The notes beneath the pieces were generated by a model, which was not told the origin of the DNA, did no database searches, and saw nothing but the letters and a program-made list of their open reading frames with translations. The position numbers were made by a program, and so were the translations under genes. From Trema orientale (taxonomy: Eukaryota; Streptophyta; Magnoliopsida; Rosales; Cannabaceae), in the NCBI GenBank assembly GCA_002914845.1, contig JXTC01000207.1, positions 388,921 to 452,920 on the forward strand: a DNA stretch of 64,000 nt, written 5' to 3'. Positions 47,100 through 58,971 of this stretch are shown here, one piece after another (position 1 is the stretch's first letter; every line of letters starts with the position of its first letter).

Positions 47100-47362
47100 G
47101 TAGATAATTACCATTTTTTTCAAATGTTTAACTAAATTTACTACCACTATTAAATTCTACCACTTTTGGGAGGGAATTAGTCAAGAATCTATCAAGAATT
47201 CATCAAGAATTCATCAAGAATCTGTCAAGATTACTACTGACATCAAGAATCTGTCAAGAATCCGTCAAGATCGTCAAGAATTCATCAAGAATTCATTTAA
47301 AAAAGTGGTATAGTGGTAGATTTAATTAATGAGGAAAAAAAAGTGGTATTCACCTAATTTAT
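47100..47362 (-). mobile_element. non-autonomous element with 11-bp internal array, copy 3
   Basis: Reverse-oriented copy of the family at 11790 and 36941. On the plus strand it begins GGTAGATAATTACCATTTTT and ends AAAAAGTGGTATTCACC, with a core of ATCAAGAATTC / GTCAAGAATCC 11-bp units and one spacer of the type TCAAGATTACTACTGACATC. It is the shortest array of the three. A TA or CTA/TAA flank may be the target duplication. Confidence 0.78.
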
Positions 47363-48118
47363 TCTTCAATCCTTTGTTCCACCTTTCGTATAAAATTTCA
47401 AAAATAAATTCATTATAGATTGGTTGTCCATATTTTCATACCTAAATATATTTTCTGAAAGAAAGGTGAACACGATTATAAAAATGACTAAATAAGGCAT
47501 TGATTTGTGTGAAACTTGGGAAAGTTTGTGGCCAGGTATTATTAACTTATAAGAGTCAAGCTTGTTAGGGATGAATTTCGTTACACTCTATTTAGACCTC
47601 CACATGTCTATAGTTCGATTGTGACCGGAAAAATATTGGTTGGTTATAATTTCGAGTTTGCTATGTTTAAAAATGATATACTTGAATCCATTTAGTTTAG
47701 GAGAGAGATTTCATTCATCTTATTTATGGATGAGTGGAGCGGATTAGAGGACATATATTTAGGAGTAGGTCTATGAGTCTTTGGAAAGGAGTGCGTGACG
47801 GACTAGTATGGGATGAATAGATTTCAGTCATCGCGAGTAAGGAGGAGTCCAACTTAGTGCAAAGTGTACATGGGATATAAGATTCAATCCATCCATCTCA
47901 TAGTCGACTCGACGCATCTATGCCATAAATATCCAGCTAGATATTCTAAATTTGTTATATTTTGAATAAGGAAAATCATATTGATTGTCTAATACAAGGT
48001 TGATTTCATCTCAGCTTGCAAAATCTTCTGGGTAAGTAGAGATTAAATTTTTGAATATATTTTTACAACAAGGATTGTCTATACCTTTTTGTAGAATCCT
48101 TGATTGACTAGCAAGATC
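47363..48118. other. intergenic, no gene seen
   Basis: AT-rich spacer between two small elements. No protein-like frame or RNA gene was recognised. Confidence 0.5.
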
Positions 48119-48730
48119 TAGGGTTGTCAATTTGCCCCACGAGCCCCACCTCTAATGGGATGGGTTCGGGGGGACTATTCGGAGACAAAGTCGGGTATGT
48201 ATTTACATACCCGAGTCGGAGTTGGGGCGGGGCCGGGGGAGGCATTCCCCTCCCCGAACACACCCCAATATACTTATTATATATATATTTTTTAAAATTA
48301 TATATATAAATATAACAAAAATGAAAAAATATATATATACATAATACAAATTACCTTATGGTGTTTATGGACTCATGGTGTTTTTCTAAGTTTGGACTTC
48401 TTTTTTTTTTGTTCTTAGTGTTTTGTGTGTTTTTTATTCTAACAAGATTGGAGTAAAATTTTTATCTCTATGATATATATTTTTTTAACTCTATGATTTT
48501 TTTTTTTTTTAAATCACTAAATGATATTGCATGAAAAGATAAAATGAAATTTCATCTCTAGGAATGAGATGTGAATAAGATTTATTATTATTATTATTTT
48601 TATTAGGTGGGGATTCCCCACCCCGCCCTAACTCTGTCGGGGATTCTTTACCCTACCCCGCCTTGACCCCGTCGGGTACGGGAGTAGGAAGTGCATTCTC
48701 TTGCCCCGTCCCGCCCCGTATACATCCCTA
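48119..48730. mobile_element. hAT-type non-autonomous element (612 bp)
   Basis: Ends are TAGGGTTGTC on the left and, reversed, TAGGGATGTA on the right, flanked by a perfect 8-bp direct repeat GCAAGATC (48111-48118 and 48731-48738). An 8-bp target duplication and TAGGG termini fit the hAT superfamily. The subterminal regions are strikingly GC-rich (GGGGCGGGGCCGGGGG on the left, CCCCGTCCCGCCCCG on the right), while the middle is AT-rich. There is no transposase. Confidence 0.82.
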
Positions 48731-48738
48731 GCAAGATC

Positions 48739-49700
48739 AGTTATGTATCCAAATCTAATCTAGTTACCCATTTTCGAATATTATTCCTATTTGAGCAAGA
48801 CGCTCTATTTAAGCCTATAAATATGAATTGATCCTTTTAATTTTATTCATCCCACATTTTTCTGACTTGAGCATCAAAGTCTCTTTTTTGCATGCACCTG
48901 ACGTTTCAGAATATTTCAAGAGATCTCCTTAGTTGTGGTAGCTCCAGTAATCATTGACCCTAATTAAGTAATTGTAGATTTCATTCTCAACAATGCTTAC
49001 AATTTTCATGATTTTGTTAATTTCGGATTATTTTATGGTTCATGGGGTTGAAAGTTTTATCATTTTTAAGATAAAACGATTTATGAAGTTGAAGTTTGGA
49101 GTGTTGGTTTAAGGTATTTGAACGTTTTATACGAAAACAAAACCACAATGTAAAAAGAAGCACGCGCCACAATGATCAACCATAAAAAGAAAAAAAAAAT
49201 AATAACACAAAAATAGGACTTCTTTTTTCTTTTCTTTTCCAAAATCTCACCTAATTTTTTTGTTTTTGTTTTTGCAAATCAACACCATGACATTTTGAAC
49301 ATTTTGAAATGCGTACCACATACAAGGTAATTAAGTTATTTTAAAAAAAGATTATTGCTCCTAAAAATGTTTCATAAAAGAAGACCTCTAAATAATTACC
49401 TTCTTAATAAGGTAATGATGGGTACTCAATTCTTTTTACTTGCTCAGAGTACATTTACAAGATTTTAAATATCAAATAATAATTTGCTAAAATAAAACAT
49501 TTCAGAATATTTTTGGATCATTATCAATTTTGACCATCTTTAAAAGCATGAAAAAAAGAATAAACTATAAATCATTCACAAAATTAAAAATTTTATTCAA
49601 TAGAAATTTCAGAATTTCAAAATTACCTTCAACTCGACCTCGATTGAAAATTTTCTAGCATGCCTTTGAACCCAGAAGAAAATCAGTCAGAACGGCCGAG
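48739..49700. other. intergenic, no gene seen
   Basis: AT-rich spacer without a recognisable gene or element. Confidence 0.5.
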
Positions 49701-49708
49701 AGTAGATA

Positions 49709-50968
49709 TGTTAACTGGGTCGTGTCGTACTGGCCCAGACACATTTAGTTGCAGTACATTCGTGCCTTGTATCATACCAACCTGGGCACAATTAATAATC
49801 GTGTCGTGCCAACTTGGGCACGATTACTAATCATATCGTATCGTGCCCGGCCTGTTACTTGCCTGTGCCGTTAATGTTTCGTTCTCGTGCTCATCTATTT
49901 TCGTGTATAATCATTTGTGTTTTGATATTATGCTATTATCGTGCCCGTTTTCAGTATTGGGCTATTTTCCGTGCCTAATCGTGCTCGTTTATGATATTGT
50001 GCTTTTTCATGCCTAATTGTACCTATTTTCGATATTATACTATTTTCGTATTAATTGCATCCGTTTTAGATACTATGTTATTTCTATAACTAATCATGCA
50101 TGTTTTTTATTATATTATTCTTGTGTCTAATGTTGCCTATTTTTATATCATATAAAATTTTAAGGCTAATTATTTCCATTTTCAAACACTTATTCGTGTT
50201 CCATAATTGTGCTCATTATTGATCTTTTTTTTCTTCCAAATTTAGTTATTTTAATACTATTAGACATATTTCCTTTTAAGTAATTATGAATTATAAATTG
50301 TTAATTATTATGTAATAGAAAAAAATTACTTGAAAATTGAAACTTTTATAGAAAATCAAATCTAAATTGAAAAATTAGAGTGTACGTGAGAAATGATAAT
50401 TAATTTAAATTTCTATAGTTAAAGTATATTTCAACTAAATTAGCATATAACTCAAAAGTAATAATTGGCAATTACCTAAACTATATTTTTCTTTTTAACC
50501 TTTTAAGGATTTTCCATTGAAGGAGAGTTTTGCCTTAAATTCTTAATATTTTAAACTCTTTGACCAAAGGCCCAAAACTTAATAAATTTTTGAAATTTTT
50601 TACTTTAAAAGAACTAGAAATTGACGTAGTATTTATAAAATATATTATTTTTACCAAGAAAATTTTATTTTTATTTTTATTTGTTTCTATTTTTTTAACA
50701 TTTATTGTGTTAAAATTATCCCCAAAAAAATTAAAATAAATTTAATTTAATTATATTTTTTACAAACTAATTATTTTTCTTAATCATGTCTGTTGTGCAT
50801 GTTATTCGTGCCTATCGTGTCACATGCTATATACCACGTGCCATGTCGGCCTAGACACATGTACTTATCGTGTTGTATCGGCTCGGGCACGGTTACTAAT
50901 CGTGTCGTGTTAAGTCGACTTATAATCGTGTCATGCCTGTGTCAGTCCGTTTTGACACCACAAGCTAG
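49709..50968. mobile_element. non-autonomous element with GTCGTG-rich ends
   Basis: About 250 bp at the left (49709-49990) and 180 bp at the right (50790-50968) are dense in TCGTGTCGTG, CGTGCC and GGGCACGxTTACTAATCGTG phrases, while the ~800 bp between them is AT-rich. Clusters of short subterminal repeats like these mark the transposase-binding ends of hAT, CACTA or Mutator-like elements. Sharp termini and a target duplication could not be settled. Confidence 0.5.
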
Positions 50969-53900
50969 GAGAGGTGGCCAAACAAGTTGAATCACTGTCG
51001 AAATGTATCGACCATAGTTGAGTGAAGGAGCAGCAGAGATTGGGATTGGGACCGACAGGGGTGGCAGTGTGCTACATGTGGCAATAATGACAGAACTAGT
51101 TTGTTTGGGATTTATTCGGGGCTTGTTAGGAAAGAACGTATTTTAAGATTTGTTAGGAAATATAATGCCTAAGTAATTATAAAAGTATGATATAGTGATT
51201 AATTTTGAAAATATTAACAAATGAGTAATTTTATTTTACTGTATTTTTTTCAACATGAGATATTTTTGTATCATTATCACGAAAGAAAATAATAAATAGG
51301 ATAAGACCAAAAAAAAAAAAAAAAAAAAACAAAAAAGTTAACACGTGCCACCTAAGCAAAATCACTCCAAGATTCGACCCTATCCAAATTAAGCAGTAAT
51401 CAATTCTAGAATTCATTTCAAGCAAAAAAATCAATTCTAGAATTCATGTTGTTCCAATTACATAGCAGTTTCGATTTTCAGCTAAGAGACGGTGGGTCCC
51501 CCAAAGCCGGACCTTTTTTTTTTTTTTTTAAAAAAAATCTCATTTAATACAGTATTGTAAAGAGTATAGACCTTGACATACGAGAGTTTTGTTACTTTCT
51601 GTAATTTGCAAATGCCTAGTAAAACAAACTTGCTTGAAACTTTCCCAATATATAAATAAATAAAAACAGATTTACTTTGTTCGAGTGTACCGAAAAAAAA
51701 AGAAAATACCTAGCTTCGTTTGGCCATTACAAAATGATAAAATACTAAACAAATCATATTAGAGACACAGAATATATATATATATATATATACAAAATGA
51801 TATATTATTAATTTAAATTAGTTACGATTTTTGAAATAGGGTTTCATTGTGTACGTCGACGTCTCAAAAATTATATTCATATTATTTGTGTATTTGTTGT
51901 GTGTATAAGAAATTGATGAAGAATGAATAACTTTTATTCAAGTGTACTCTTCCAGTTTTACAGTACTAACCTATTCTCTTTGTAATAATAATTAACAAAT
52001 GAAAAGAAAAGAAAGGCTAATTTGTGTTTGCTGTAAAAAATTAAGTGGAACTTCTATGTCACGTTCTTTTCCCGGGGGGGGAGAAGAAACTTGTATGTCA
52101 CGTCATAGTCCAGATAAGCTGGAATTTTCTATTGGATATTTTGAACTTTTGCTGGGAAAATTATTTAATATCAATCAAATTTAGTTTTTCTACGTGAGTT
52201 TATCTTAGAATAAGGTTGCCAAATTAAATAGGTCTGCTTGTCTTATTGATGGCTTGTAATTTATGAGCACTCATATTCGGCAACATATAATGAAGACAAC
52301 AGAGGAAAATACGGAAATTCAATTTGGTTATTGAATATTATATTCTAGAGTTGATTTAATTAATAAATTATCTACTACAGATAGTTTTTGGAACAATTTT
52401 TTTTTTTTTTTTTGGTTAAGAACAAAACCAAATTATTCATTCAGAAAATATACAACTTATAAATATAACGTGTAAAAGTGGAATGCACAATAGGCATCCG
52501 ACCTTGGAAGTTTGGAACTCACGTCAACAAAAGAGTATGAAGCTATTCATCATGCATAAAAAATCATTAATGCAACAACTCAGAAAAACTTGAATTTATA
52601 AACTTTCATTACTAGGTATCGCGATTCCATTTATATTAAGAAAATTGCTTATTGAGGTAATTACACAATAATAAGAGATGAATCTCAACTTTAATTTTAA
52701 TTGTACATTTTACATCTCAAGGTGGCGCCAACCACCAATAACCTATGTTACCTTTGATATTTTCCCTTTTATAAAACGTGGATTGTGTTTGGAAGCCAAG
52801 CCAAACCTTACCTTCAACTACCATTACATCTACTTCTTACTTATACTTTAATTAATCTTCTCTAATTTTTTATAAAGGAATTTTTAATCATTTTGAATTT
52901 GGCTTGTAACTGAAAATGCGAGAATCCACTCAAAAATTTAAAAAAAAAATGTGAGAAACAAAAATAGTGATAACCTTTATGGAAATATCTTCAACTAACT
53001 TTTTATGTACATGTTTAACCCAAAAAAAGAACTTTTTATGTAAATTATGTTAAAATTTTATTATAGAAATGAGAAATGATCATATATAAAACATTATCAG
53101 AATTTTTCTATCTTTGATGTAAAATTCTACGCTTAGGAAATATAAGAAAACCTCTCTTCAATATATATATATATATTATATAAGAAAATCCTTTCAGATT
53201 AGAGTTTTTTTTTTAAATAAAAATTCTTTTGAAATTATGCATATATCAAATCTCCCCTTTTAGAATAGTGAAATATATATATATCTGTATGAAAATCATT
53301 CAGATTCAACTGATTGTTCTGTTAATTAAAAAAAAAAAAAAAACCTAATTCAAATAGCTTCTCTAATACTTCCCAAAAAGAAAAACGTGGTGTTCTACGT
53401 TTAAAAAAGAGAATAACATGGAGAATTTCTATAAGAAATTCCTTATAAAATTTGTTTAAGTTTAGGTCCAATAACTTATTGTGAGTAATGCTAGTATAAT
53501 GTTTTTTAAATACTACCAAACATAGTATATGGTTTGTGAATAGTCATATTCCAATGGCATAATAAAAATTCTATCTATTATCTCAAATTTTTAATACCAA
53601 AATTGTTATTATCAACGAAAATATTAAACTTATCCTAAATAAATTCAACAATACATAACAATTAAACTGTCACAACTCATATAACACGTAAATTAGGATT
53701 CTAGCTTTAAAAAGACGAAAATAAGTAGAAATCCTAACATTATTCAACTACTATATAATTAACATAACTATCTATTATCATGGCTACCTGTAAAGCACCC
53801 GCAGAATTAAGGCCATCAAAACCGTGTATTCTTTGCTAGTCAAGGCGATCAAAACCGTCTATTCTTCCTTAGTCAACTCAAACATTCTCGTCTGAATGGC

Positions 53901-54530
53901 AGAGTGTGTAGCCACGTGTATGACATCCAGACGCCGTAGTCGCAGCCTCGTTTTAGCTTTTATTTTATTCTATTTTATTTCATTTTATTATTTTGTGTGC
54001 GTCATTTGCATTTTTCTTGCTTGCTTCTCAAGATTACCGTTACCTGGCGCCAACATTATACAGAGCGCGCTAGTGGTTTTTGAGATAAAAGTCTAGTCAG
54101 CAATGATAAATCATTTATGTATATATATACTTTTTTTTCCTTGGTGGAATTTTTATAGAAGTTCTAACATTCAACATCTCATCAACGAAAGTCAGATTTC
54201 TAGTACATGTTTTAATGAGACCAATAGTCACATCTTCTGGATGGTCAAGGGTTTTTTTATCTTCAAACTTCATCAAGCTCTTTTCCCCCTTGATCTTGGA
54301 TTTTTAATTCTTGATTATTTATCAATTTTAAAAAAGAAAATTTATAAACAATCTCTGAATTTTATTTTCGCCACTTTCATTTCTTTTGAAGTTACTAGCA
54401 AGCTGTCTCTGTAAATCAAGCATTAGTCCTTTAATCTAATTAGCTAAAAAAAAAAAAAATCCAAATGCTTCCAAATGTAATAATCACATGTCCTTCTCTT
54501 ACTTAATTAATACTATACAGCCACAAACAA
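50969..54530. other. intergenic, no gene seen
   Basis: AT-rich region with several A/T runs (51309-51329, 51510-51529, 52399-52414, 53329-53342), TA microsatellites (51775-51792, 53162-53176) and a 32-bp-scale direct repeat at 53810-53875 (ATCAAAACCGTxTATTCTT twice). None of the open frames has recognisable content. Confidence 0.5.
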
Positions 54531-54546
54531 AGTCGTCCGTAATTTA

Positions 54547-54704
54547 GTTAACTGGGGCTAGTTCAGTTGTTCCAAAGTTTGAGGGATGTGTGTGTGAGTT
54601 TGGGGGGTCAGGGATTCAAACCTTGGTAGAGTGTGTGTGTTATTTTTCTTTAAATTTGTAATAAGTGGTGGTCATTAATTAAGCTCCACTTAAAAAAAAA
54701 AAAA
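54547..54704 (+). mobile_element. tRNA-derived SINE with target duplication
   Basis: A 158-bp insertion with every mark of a SINE: an A box (TAGTTCAGTTG, from about 54561), a B box (GGATTCAAACC, about 54611), a poly(A) tail of about 14 bases, and a perfect 16-bp target duplication AGTCGTCCGTAATTTA (54531-54546 and 54705-54720). The perfect duplication points to a fairly recent insertion. The internal part has a GTGTGTGTGAG run. Confidence 0.9.
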
Positions 54705-54720
54705 AGTCGTCCGTAATTTA

Positions 54721-55602
54721 TTTGGCTTAAATTCACGTGTTGGGCATTGGATTAGTGGCTTGGGTTTCTCGGCCGAAAGGAAATTAAAGCACCATAAAGA
54801 ATCTTCTTCGGATTTTTTTAATTTTTTATTTTCGTACAAAAGAGAGAAAACCTTGTACAGTGGTAGTATATTGCACCGACAAAGCCAAATTTTATTTTAT
54901 TTTTTGAAAGCCAAATTTTAAATTGTTCAGCTAGCAATGCCGCCTCAAGGGGTAGGCATGAGCAGCCGCCTGAGGCCCCTTGAGCTTAAGGCCTCTTAAT
55001 TATAAATTATTTCATAAGTGTTCCATATTTAGGCTTAATTTCTAGACAATTTAAGAATTGGGATAATATAAAAAAAAACTCACTATCTTTAGTGTTATTT
55101 TTTTTAAAAAAAAAACTCACATCTTTTTATTTATTAGACATTCTATTTGCATTTTCGTATCAAATATGATCGGGTTCACAACTTTAGTAAAAATTCAAAC
55201 TTTATACTATTTAAAAGACACGTTTGCCCTTAAAAAATAAAATATAATAAAATTCTTTTACTATTAATAAAATAATTTAAATAATTAAAAGCACTTAAAA
55301 TAAAGGAAAAAAGAAACAAAACTAGACTTTTTTTTCTTACTTTGTCTTTTTTTTTTTTACACTTTTAATTGTTTTGAATAATTTAAACTTTTTAAATCAT
55401 TTTTACTTAAATGATTAAAAAAAGAGGATTCTTTTTATAAAAAAAAATTTCTCTCTCTCTCTCATTTTAATTGTTTTTGAATAATTTAAACTCTTGAAAA
55501 AAAGACAAAACAGGAATTTTTTTTAACTTCTGTCATTCAATTTTTTTAATTGCTTTAAATAATTGATTTTTTTTATTTTTAGTAATTATTATTTTTACTT
55601 AA
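54721..55602. other. intergenic, no gene seen
   Basis: AT-rich spacer. Around 54945-55000 the phrase GCCGCCTGAGGCCCCTTGAG and its surroundings look like one end of a repeat, answered near 56485-56525 by GCCTAAGGCTCC...GGTTGAGTCGGCTCTG. The space between may be one older element (about 54940-56525) into which the MITE at 55603 was inserted. Confidence 0.4.
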
Positions 55603-55774
55603 GGGGATGGCTACGGTAGGGGCGTCCCTACGTAGGGTCATGCCTTAATTATTGTTGGATGGGAATCTGTGGGGAATAACGAGAATCTGTGGAGAATCTA
55701 TTTATATACAGATTCCCATCCAACGGTGAATAGACAGGGCCCTACGTAGGGACGCCCCTACTGTAGACGCGCCC
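55603..55774. mobile_element. palindromic Mutator-like MITE, copy 2
   Basis: The twin of the element at 34706-34877; the two differ at only about five of 172 positions. The nested inverted repeats are intact. The flanks are TTACTTAA (55595-55602) and TTACTTAA (55776-55783), with one extra base on the right, which makes an 8-bp perfect or 9-bp one-mismatch target duplication. There is no coding content. Confidence 0.88.
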
Positions 55775-55783
55775 CTTACTTAA

Positions 55784-56614
55784 ATAGTTTTTCTTAAAAA
55801 AGTAAGAAATATAATATTTTTTTTATTTTAAGTACTTTTAATTATTTAAACTATTTTATTAATAATATTTTTCTTTTATTGTTATATGAGTTTTAAGGAG
55901 AAAAGTGTCTTTTAAATAATATAAGGTTTCAATTTTGACCAAAATTATGGGCCTGATCCTATTTGATAGGAAAATACAAATTGAATATTGAGTTTCTAAC
56001 AATTCTACCTACAAATATAGATATACGTATTTAGTGCTATTAGATCAAAAAAATGAGCAATTGATTTGGTTAAAAATATTCTTTAAATATAGCAACTTTT
56101 CAAAATATTATTAACTTTTACTTTTGAAAATAATTTTCCTTTTACACTATATTCTCTTATATCTCTCTCAAAATTTTTTGAATCTATTCTTACAAATTTC
56201 AAGTTCTATTGATCATATTTTTTTTATATTATTTAATTTTCTTTTGTTATTTGAAATATGAAATATTCTTTTTTTTAAGAAGATACGAAATATTCTTTTC
56301 ATTATCGTTTTTACTTTGGTTTATTATTAGTACACATCTAATAGAAAATACGAATCTTAAAGTTACAAATAATTTCAAAGGTAGTAAAAAAAAAAAAAAT
56401 AATTGGAGGATTGAAAAAAAAGACAATCCTAAATTTTCTTATATTAAATAATTATATTAATTTTTCATTAATCCTCTTCATAATTTTTGCCTAAGGCTCC
56501 TATCTAGGTTGAGTCGGCTCTGTCAGTTGGTTCCAAAAATTTATCATATGACATTAATAAAAAAAAGAGAGTATATTCTATGACATCATACTAAAAAATA
56601 TATAACCACCTTTC
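55784..56614. other. intergenic, no gene seen
   Basis: AT-rich spacer without recognised content; see the note on a possible older element at about 54940-56525. Confidence 0.4.
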
Positions 56615-57198
56615 TTTTTTTTTTTTTTGGGGGGGAGGGGGTGGGTTTAATAGCACAAATAGTCTCTTAAGTATCCAATTTATAGCAATTTGGTCAACAA
56701 AGTTTCAACTGTAATAATTAAGTCCTTAAATTTTTTGATTTATAACAATTTGGTCCCTGTATTGTCTAAATTATAACTTACCGTTTAATTTTTGACTAAA
56801 AAACCCCGTACCATTGTCTAAAAGTGTATTTAAAAGGTAATTTAAGAATTTCAAACATAAAAATGAACAATTATAGAAGAAGTTTCTCTAAATTTGTAAT
56901 TCCAAGAATCTTAAAAATTGCAAAAAATGTTTCATTCTCTCTAAATTTCTTTTGTTCAGTTTATTTCTCTTAAGTATTCTTTCAGATGCTATAACGTGCT
57001 TCTTATGTGTTTTTGGTCAGAAATTAAATAGTAACTTGTAATTTAGACAATCCAAGGACCAAATCGTTACAAATAAAAAAATTTAGGAATTTAATTGCCA
57101 TAATTAAAATTTTGAGAACCAAATTACCACAAACTGGAAAATTCAGGGACCATTTGTGCTATAAACCCTTTTTTTTTTTTTTTTTAAGTTAAACAAAC
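56615..57198. mobile_element. long-arm fold-back element with 11-bp direct repeat
   Basis: The left arm (56643-56820) and the right arm (56990-57168) are inverted repeats of about 170 bp. Both carry the phrases GGGTTTATAGCACAAATxGTC, ATAGCAATTTGGTC / AACGATTTGGTCC, AATTAAxTCCTAAATTTTTT and TTTAATTTxTGACC. Within an arm the 'AATTTGGTC' unit recurs about every 80 bp. Beyond the arms are homopolymer runs, and then a direct repeat AACCACCTTTC on both sides (56604-56614, 57199-57209), which fits a 9-11-bp target duplication of a Mutator-like element. No coding content. Confidence 0.75.
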
Positions 57199-57504
57199 AA
57201 CCACCTTTCAATTAGATTTTCATGCCAAAATGACATTAAATGATCTCTTTTCTTATCAAAGTTTGTGTAGAATATCAATTTTTTTAATCAGAGTTTTTCC
57301 AGTAAACACTTTTTTAATATTCTCTCGTGAATCACAAGGATGGTGAAAAAACAAAAAACCAACAATCAATAGAATTGACACAGGTCTCACGTGCGACGAC
57401 GGTTCAGTATTTCTAGAATTAGCCGGTCCAAGACGTTTTTTTTTCGTTTTTTATTTTAATAATATTTTCCCCCCAGGAAAAAAAAAAAAGAAGAAGAAAA
57501 GATA

Positions 57505-57530
57505 AGAGAGAGAGAGAGAGAGAGAGAGGA
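57505..57530. repeat. (GA)n microsatellite in the RING gene promoter
   Basis: A GA run about 60 bp upstream of the TATA-like sequence at 57590. GA elements near plant core promoters are common. Confidence 0.85.
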
Positions 57531-57589
57531 GTAGGGGGTTAGCGGTACCAAATTCCTACAGTAATCCTGTAGGGAGACGCGGTTATGAA

Positions 57590-57597
57590 TATAAATA
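57590..57597 (+). promoter_or_regulatory. TATA box of the RING E3 gene
   Basis: TATAAATA lies about 250 bp upstream of the 5'UTR intron donor. Twenty bases before it CCTACAG and CTGTAGG form a small inverted repeat (57555-57573). Transcription would start near 57620. Confidence 0.5.
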
Positions 57598-57876
57598 CGT
57601 ACTTAAAACGAAAGAGACACCCAACTCGACAAACAAACGAACAGCGCCCCTCATTTGGAAAAATCTATAAAAGTCTTCAAATCTCAAGTTAAAATCTATT
57701 TGGTGTGATCAGATTAGAGACCGTCTTTTTCGCCATTTTCCTCTCACCTTTTTCTGTTTTTCTTTTTAAAAAAAAAAAAAAAAAAAAGAGATCCCTCAAT
57801 TTCAGCGTCTCTATATCAACAATCCCAATTCATTGTCATTGAAGAAGAAGCTTCATCTATTTCTGATTTTTTTTAG

Positions 57877-58959
57877 GTACGTCCTTATTCTCAGGTCTCT
57901 ATGCTTTTTTTTTTTTTTTTGGAGGATTAGTTAATGGAAGTTGTTAAATTTGTTGACCATTTTTGAATTGGGATCTCTTTTTGATTGAGAAATTGATTCT
58001 CAGGTGTTAGGGGTTGGGGTCGGATTATGTTCTGGGGTTTTATCAATTTTCAGTTGGGAAAGTCAGCATCTTGGGTTTCTAACTGGCTTTAATAATGTAT
58101 GATCTCGAATTTCCAGTTTTGTTAGGTTATGAATTCTTGTTCATTCAAAGAGTTTTGGGGTTTTTTTGTTAAATCTAAGTAGAATTGGTAAATAAAGAGA
58201 TTTATGGTCTGGATCTGATGTTTGTGTTATTGAGAGTGTTACGATTTCAATGATTTTTACATCTTTGAAAGAAAAAGAGTCACTGTTTCCTTCTACCAAA
58301 CCAGGAAATTTTTATTATATTGATAGTTTGGCCTTGATGGGGTAATTTTTTTTCTCTCTTAGTATCTTAGTGATATTAGTCATCAATCTGATTTGTTTTG
58401 GCCAAAATGGTTCTTGGTATCCTAAAGGGTGAGAAGAAATATTTGGTTATTTTTCAGTTTTCCAAATGACGTTTTTGCATCCCCTGAACTCTAAACTTTT
58501 CCTTAACAAAATCTGGTCTAGTCTCGTTTTCGTAGATTGTAAGGTATTAAGAATTTGAAACCCGCCCAAAGTGATCCTTATCTCATTAGAGTGGATATGT
58601 GAAAAGAGCTTGAGGGGCCCGACTTTGTTGCCCTTTTATCTTTCTTTCCTTTATTTTAGGATTAAGATAGACATGGTTCTTTTATATACTCTTCTTATCC
58701 ATGATTAAGGCTCCTTGTGCTCTTCAATTATTTTGTCCAGTCTGGCTAGTGGAGCTTTTCTCTCTCTCTCTCTCTTTTTTTTTTTTTTGAAAGCTTGCTT
58801 TTTAAATTTTAAGCACGCCATGTTTGAGATATTGGGTACTTTGTTTTTATTCATTTATCCTTTGTTCGATGCGTGATGGATTGTTTGTTTGTTTGTGTAA
58901 AGCTTTAGTCTAATATCGTCATTTGTGTCATTAAACTGAAGCCTTTTTTTGCTAAACAG
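57877..58959 (+). other. 5'UTR intron of the RING E3 gene
   Basis: A donor AG|GTACGT at 57877 and an acceptor AAACAG ending at 58959, 12 bases before the start codon, define a 1083-bp leader intron. The leader exon before it has GAAGAAGAAGCTTC. Long first introns in leaders often raise expression of plant genes; this is inference here. Confidence 0.6.
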
Positions 58960-58971
58960 AGTGCAGAATCA

